The notes beneath the pieces were generated by a model that saw only the letters and a program-made list of their open reading frames with translations, was not told the origin of the DNA and did not search any database. A stretch of DNA of 64,000 nucleotides from positions 1 through 64,000 of the forward strand of contig NZ_MAQX01000035.1 of NCBI RefSeq assembly GCF_001682865.1, in the 5' to 3' direction. The position numbers were made by a program, and so were the translations under genes. This document shows, in pieces, positions 62,674 through 64,000 of this stretch; the first letter of the stretch is position 1; every line of letters begins with the position of its first letter. Origin of the DNA: Bacillus sp. FJAT-26390 (GTDB lineage: Bacteria; Bacillota; Bacilli; Paenibacillales; Paenibacillaceae).

Positions 62674-62696
62674 CCGATACAAAAGTTACATACGTA

Positions 62697-62746
62697 ACAA
62701 AAAGGGGCATCCCGGAAGTTGAATTCACTTCCGGGATGCCCTCTTT
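62697..62746. terminator. bidirectional terminator
   Basis: GGGCATCCCGGAAGT pairs with ACTTCCGGGATGCCC around a 7-base loop, with T-rich ends on both strands. It serves both the small membrane protein and the alpha-galactosidase gene. Confidence 0.9.
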
Positions 62747-62777
62747 AACGATTATCAGCGGCAGATAAGCTCCAGCT

Positions 62778-64000
62778 TTACTCTACTGCGCGGAAACGAT
62801 ACACCTTGCTCGAGAAGTCGCCATTAAATTGCGGTGTAGCTAGGCCAGCATAAAGCAGATGATCACCGCCGTAAACGGTTTCTTCGCCAATTAGCTTGTA
62901 ATCGCGATTCGGATCCAGACCTTTTAGGCAGAAGCGGTTAAGCATCGGATTCGGCTCTTGCAGGACAGATACGAACACAACAAACGCTTCGCTTTGATCC
63001 TTGGATACGAACATCCAAGCGGTTTCATTGCCTTCGAACGGACTAAGCAGACGGTAAAAATCGCCGAATTGCACGAGATGGCGCACGTCTTTGTACAATG
63101 CTACCTGCTCCTTAACCTCGCTTTTTTCCTCTTCCGTGAACTGAGTCAAATCAAGCTCATAGCCGAAGTTGCCTGACAACGCGACATTTCCTCTCGTCGC
63201 AAGCGAAGTGATGCGGCCAACCTGATGATTTGGCACTGCGGACACATGAGCGCCCATCGAGCTTACCGGGTATACGATGCTCGTGCCGTACTGAATTTTC
63301 AAACGGGATACCGCATCCGAGTTGTCGCTTGTCCAGGTTTGCGGCATGTAATGCAGCATACCCGCGTCGAAGCGGCCGCCGCCGCCTGAGCAGCTCTCGA
63401 ACAGTACATCAGGGAACGATGACGTGATTTCCTCAAGCACCGCATAAAGGCCAAGCATATACCGGTGAGCGGTCTCGCGTTGACGCTCTGCAGGCAGAAG
63501 AGCCGAGCCGATCTCGGTCATATTGCGGTTCATATCCCATTTCACGTACGTAATCGGCGCGCTTGAAAGAATATCCGAAATCGACTTCACGATATACTCC
63601 TGCACATCCTTGCGCGACAAATCAAGAATAAGCTGTTGTCTCGCTTGCGTGCGTCTGCGCCCTTCAATATGCAAGCACCAGTCCGGATGCGCTTTGTACA
63701 GCTCGCTCTCCGGCGAGATCATCTCCGGCTCGAACCATAAGCCGAACTGCATATCGAGACGCTTCACGCGGCTGACCAAATCTTCTAAGCCGTTTGGCAG
63801 CTTATTGCGGTCTACGAACCAATCGCCAAGCGAAGTGGTATCGTTGTCGCGTTTTCCGAACCAGCCGTCATCCAGCACGAACAGCTCGATGCCAAGCTCT
63901 TGGCCCGCGCGGGCGATATCTTCGATTTTATCCGCGTTAAAGTTGAAGTACGTCGCTTCCCAGTTATTAACGAGAATCGGACGCGTTTGGTCACGGAACG
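62778..64000 (-). CDS. GH36 alpha-galactosidase, 3' part
   Basis: The visible 407 codons are open to the right window edge, so the 5' part of the gene is missing. The catalytic domain begins with RPILVNNWEATYFNF and ELFVLDDGWFGKRD, the nucleophile Asp lies in YVKWDMNRNMTE and the acid/base Asp in TWTSDNSDAVSRLK; SCSGGGGRFDAGMLHY lies between. The last 90 residues form the C-terminal beta domain. It hydrolyses terminal alpha-galactose from raffinose-type oligosaccharides, probably in the cytoplasm. Confidence 0.95.
   Translation of the reverse strand, partial: FRDQTRPILVNNWEATYFNFNADKIEDIARAGQELGIELFVLDDGWFGKRDNDTTSLGDWFVDRNKLPNGLEDLVSRVKRLDMQFGLWFEPEMISPESELYKAHPDWCLHIEGRRRTQARQQLILDLSRKDVQEYIVKSISDILSSAPITYVKWDMNRNMTEIGSALLPAERQRETAHRYMLGLYAVLEEITSSFPDVLFESCSGGGGRFDAGMLHYMPQTWTSDNSDAVSRLKIQYGTSIVYPVSSMGAHVSAVPNHQVGRITSLATRGNVALSGNFGYELDLTQFTEEEKSEVKEQVALYKDVRHLVQFGDFYRLLSPFEGNETAWMFVSKDQSEAFVVFVSVLQEPNPMLNRFCLKGLDPNRDYKLIGEETVYGGDHLLYAGLATPQFNGDFSSKVYRFRAVE

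Noticed and set aside
1..64000. Insertion sequences, prophage, tRNA or rRNA genes
   Set aside because: No transposase, integrase, phage structural or RNA gene signature was seen on either strand.

Overview
The window looks like chromosome from a Gram-positive, endospore-forming Bacillales member, most likely Paenibacillus or a close relative. The reasons are conserved gene orders and regulators: an ndoAI-ndoA / alr / ydcC block as in Bacillus, a complete sigY-yxlCDEFG-type operon, gatCAB, PerR, a GlpP-controlled glpFK locus, ydbST, AGGAGG-type ribosome binding sites with frequent TTG and GTG starts, and a good match to a sporulation sigma-E promoter. No rRNA, tRNA, insertion sequence, prophage or CRISPR array is visible. 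Almost all genes are on the minus strand; the exceptions are a two-component system (26936-29424), an alpha/beta hydrolase (34366-35184) and a small membrane protein (62374-62673).

Layout. 1-5.1 kb: a membrane-anchored GH18-type glycosidase behind perR, then an MgtC/SapB protein overlapping a DUF4097 membrane protein. 5.2-9.0 kb: gatC-gatA-gatB with promoter and terminator, and a conserved unknown. 9.1-12.3 kb: a sigma-Y-like ECF operon (sigma factor, three small membrane proteins, ABC transporter) with a textbook autoregulatory promoter. 12.4-15.6 kb: an M24 peptidase with a ydbS-ydbT pair. 15.7-21.8 kb: a nine-gene Tad/Flp-like pilus operon that includes two tiny tandem membrane peptides. 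22.0-25.5 kb: ndoAI-ndoA, alr and a YdcC-like lipoprotein. 25.7-32.6 kb: an M23 lipoprotein, an OmpR/sensor-kinase pair and a 1040-residue hybrid kinase. 32.7-37.0 kb: PPK2 kinase with an M50-like membrane protein, a hydrolase, a cysteine-rich unknown, a patch of four 24-bp palindromic repeats and a PfpI/DJ-1 protein.

37.1-47.8 kb is the most unusual stretch: a 1650-residue DUF4132 protein with a small partner, followed upstream by five tightly coupled genes matching the STM4011-STM4015 families (two radical SAM proteins, an alkaline-phosphatase-fold hydrolase, an ATP-grasp-like protein and a leucine-rich-repeat protein). The biochemical role of this cassette is, to my knowledge, unknown.

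48-55 kb: a peptide/nickel-type ABC importer (fused double ATPase, two permeases, binding lipoprotein) downstream of an LLM-class flavin monooxygenase, probably an uptake-and-oxidation unit, possibly for a sulfur or nitrogen source. 55.2-59.5 kb: an SDR oxidoreductase, then glpP and glpFK with a cre site and a leader terminator for antitermination. 59.5-62.1 kb: a MerR regulator and multidrug-type ABC exporter with a classical 19-bp-spacer MerR promoter. 62.4-64 kb: a small membrane protein and the 3' part of a GH36 alpha-galactosidase running off the window.

All family names are from recognition of motifs and synteny by eye. No database search was run.
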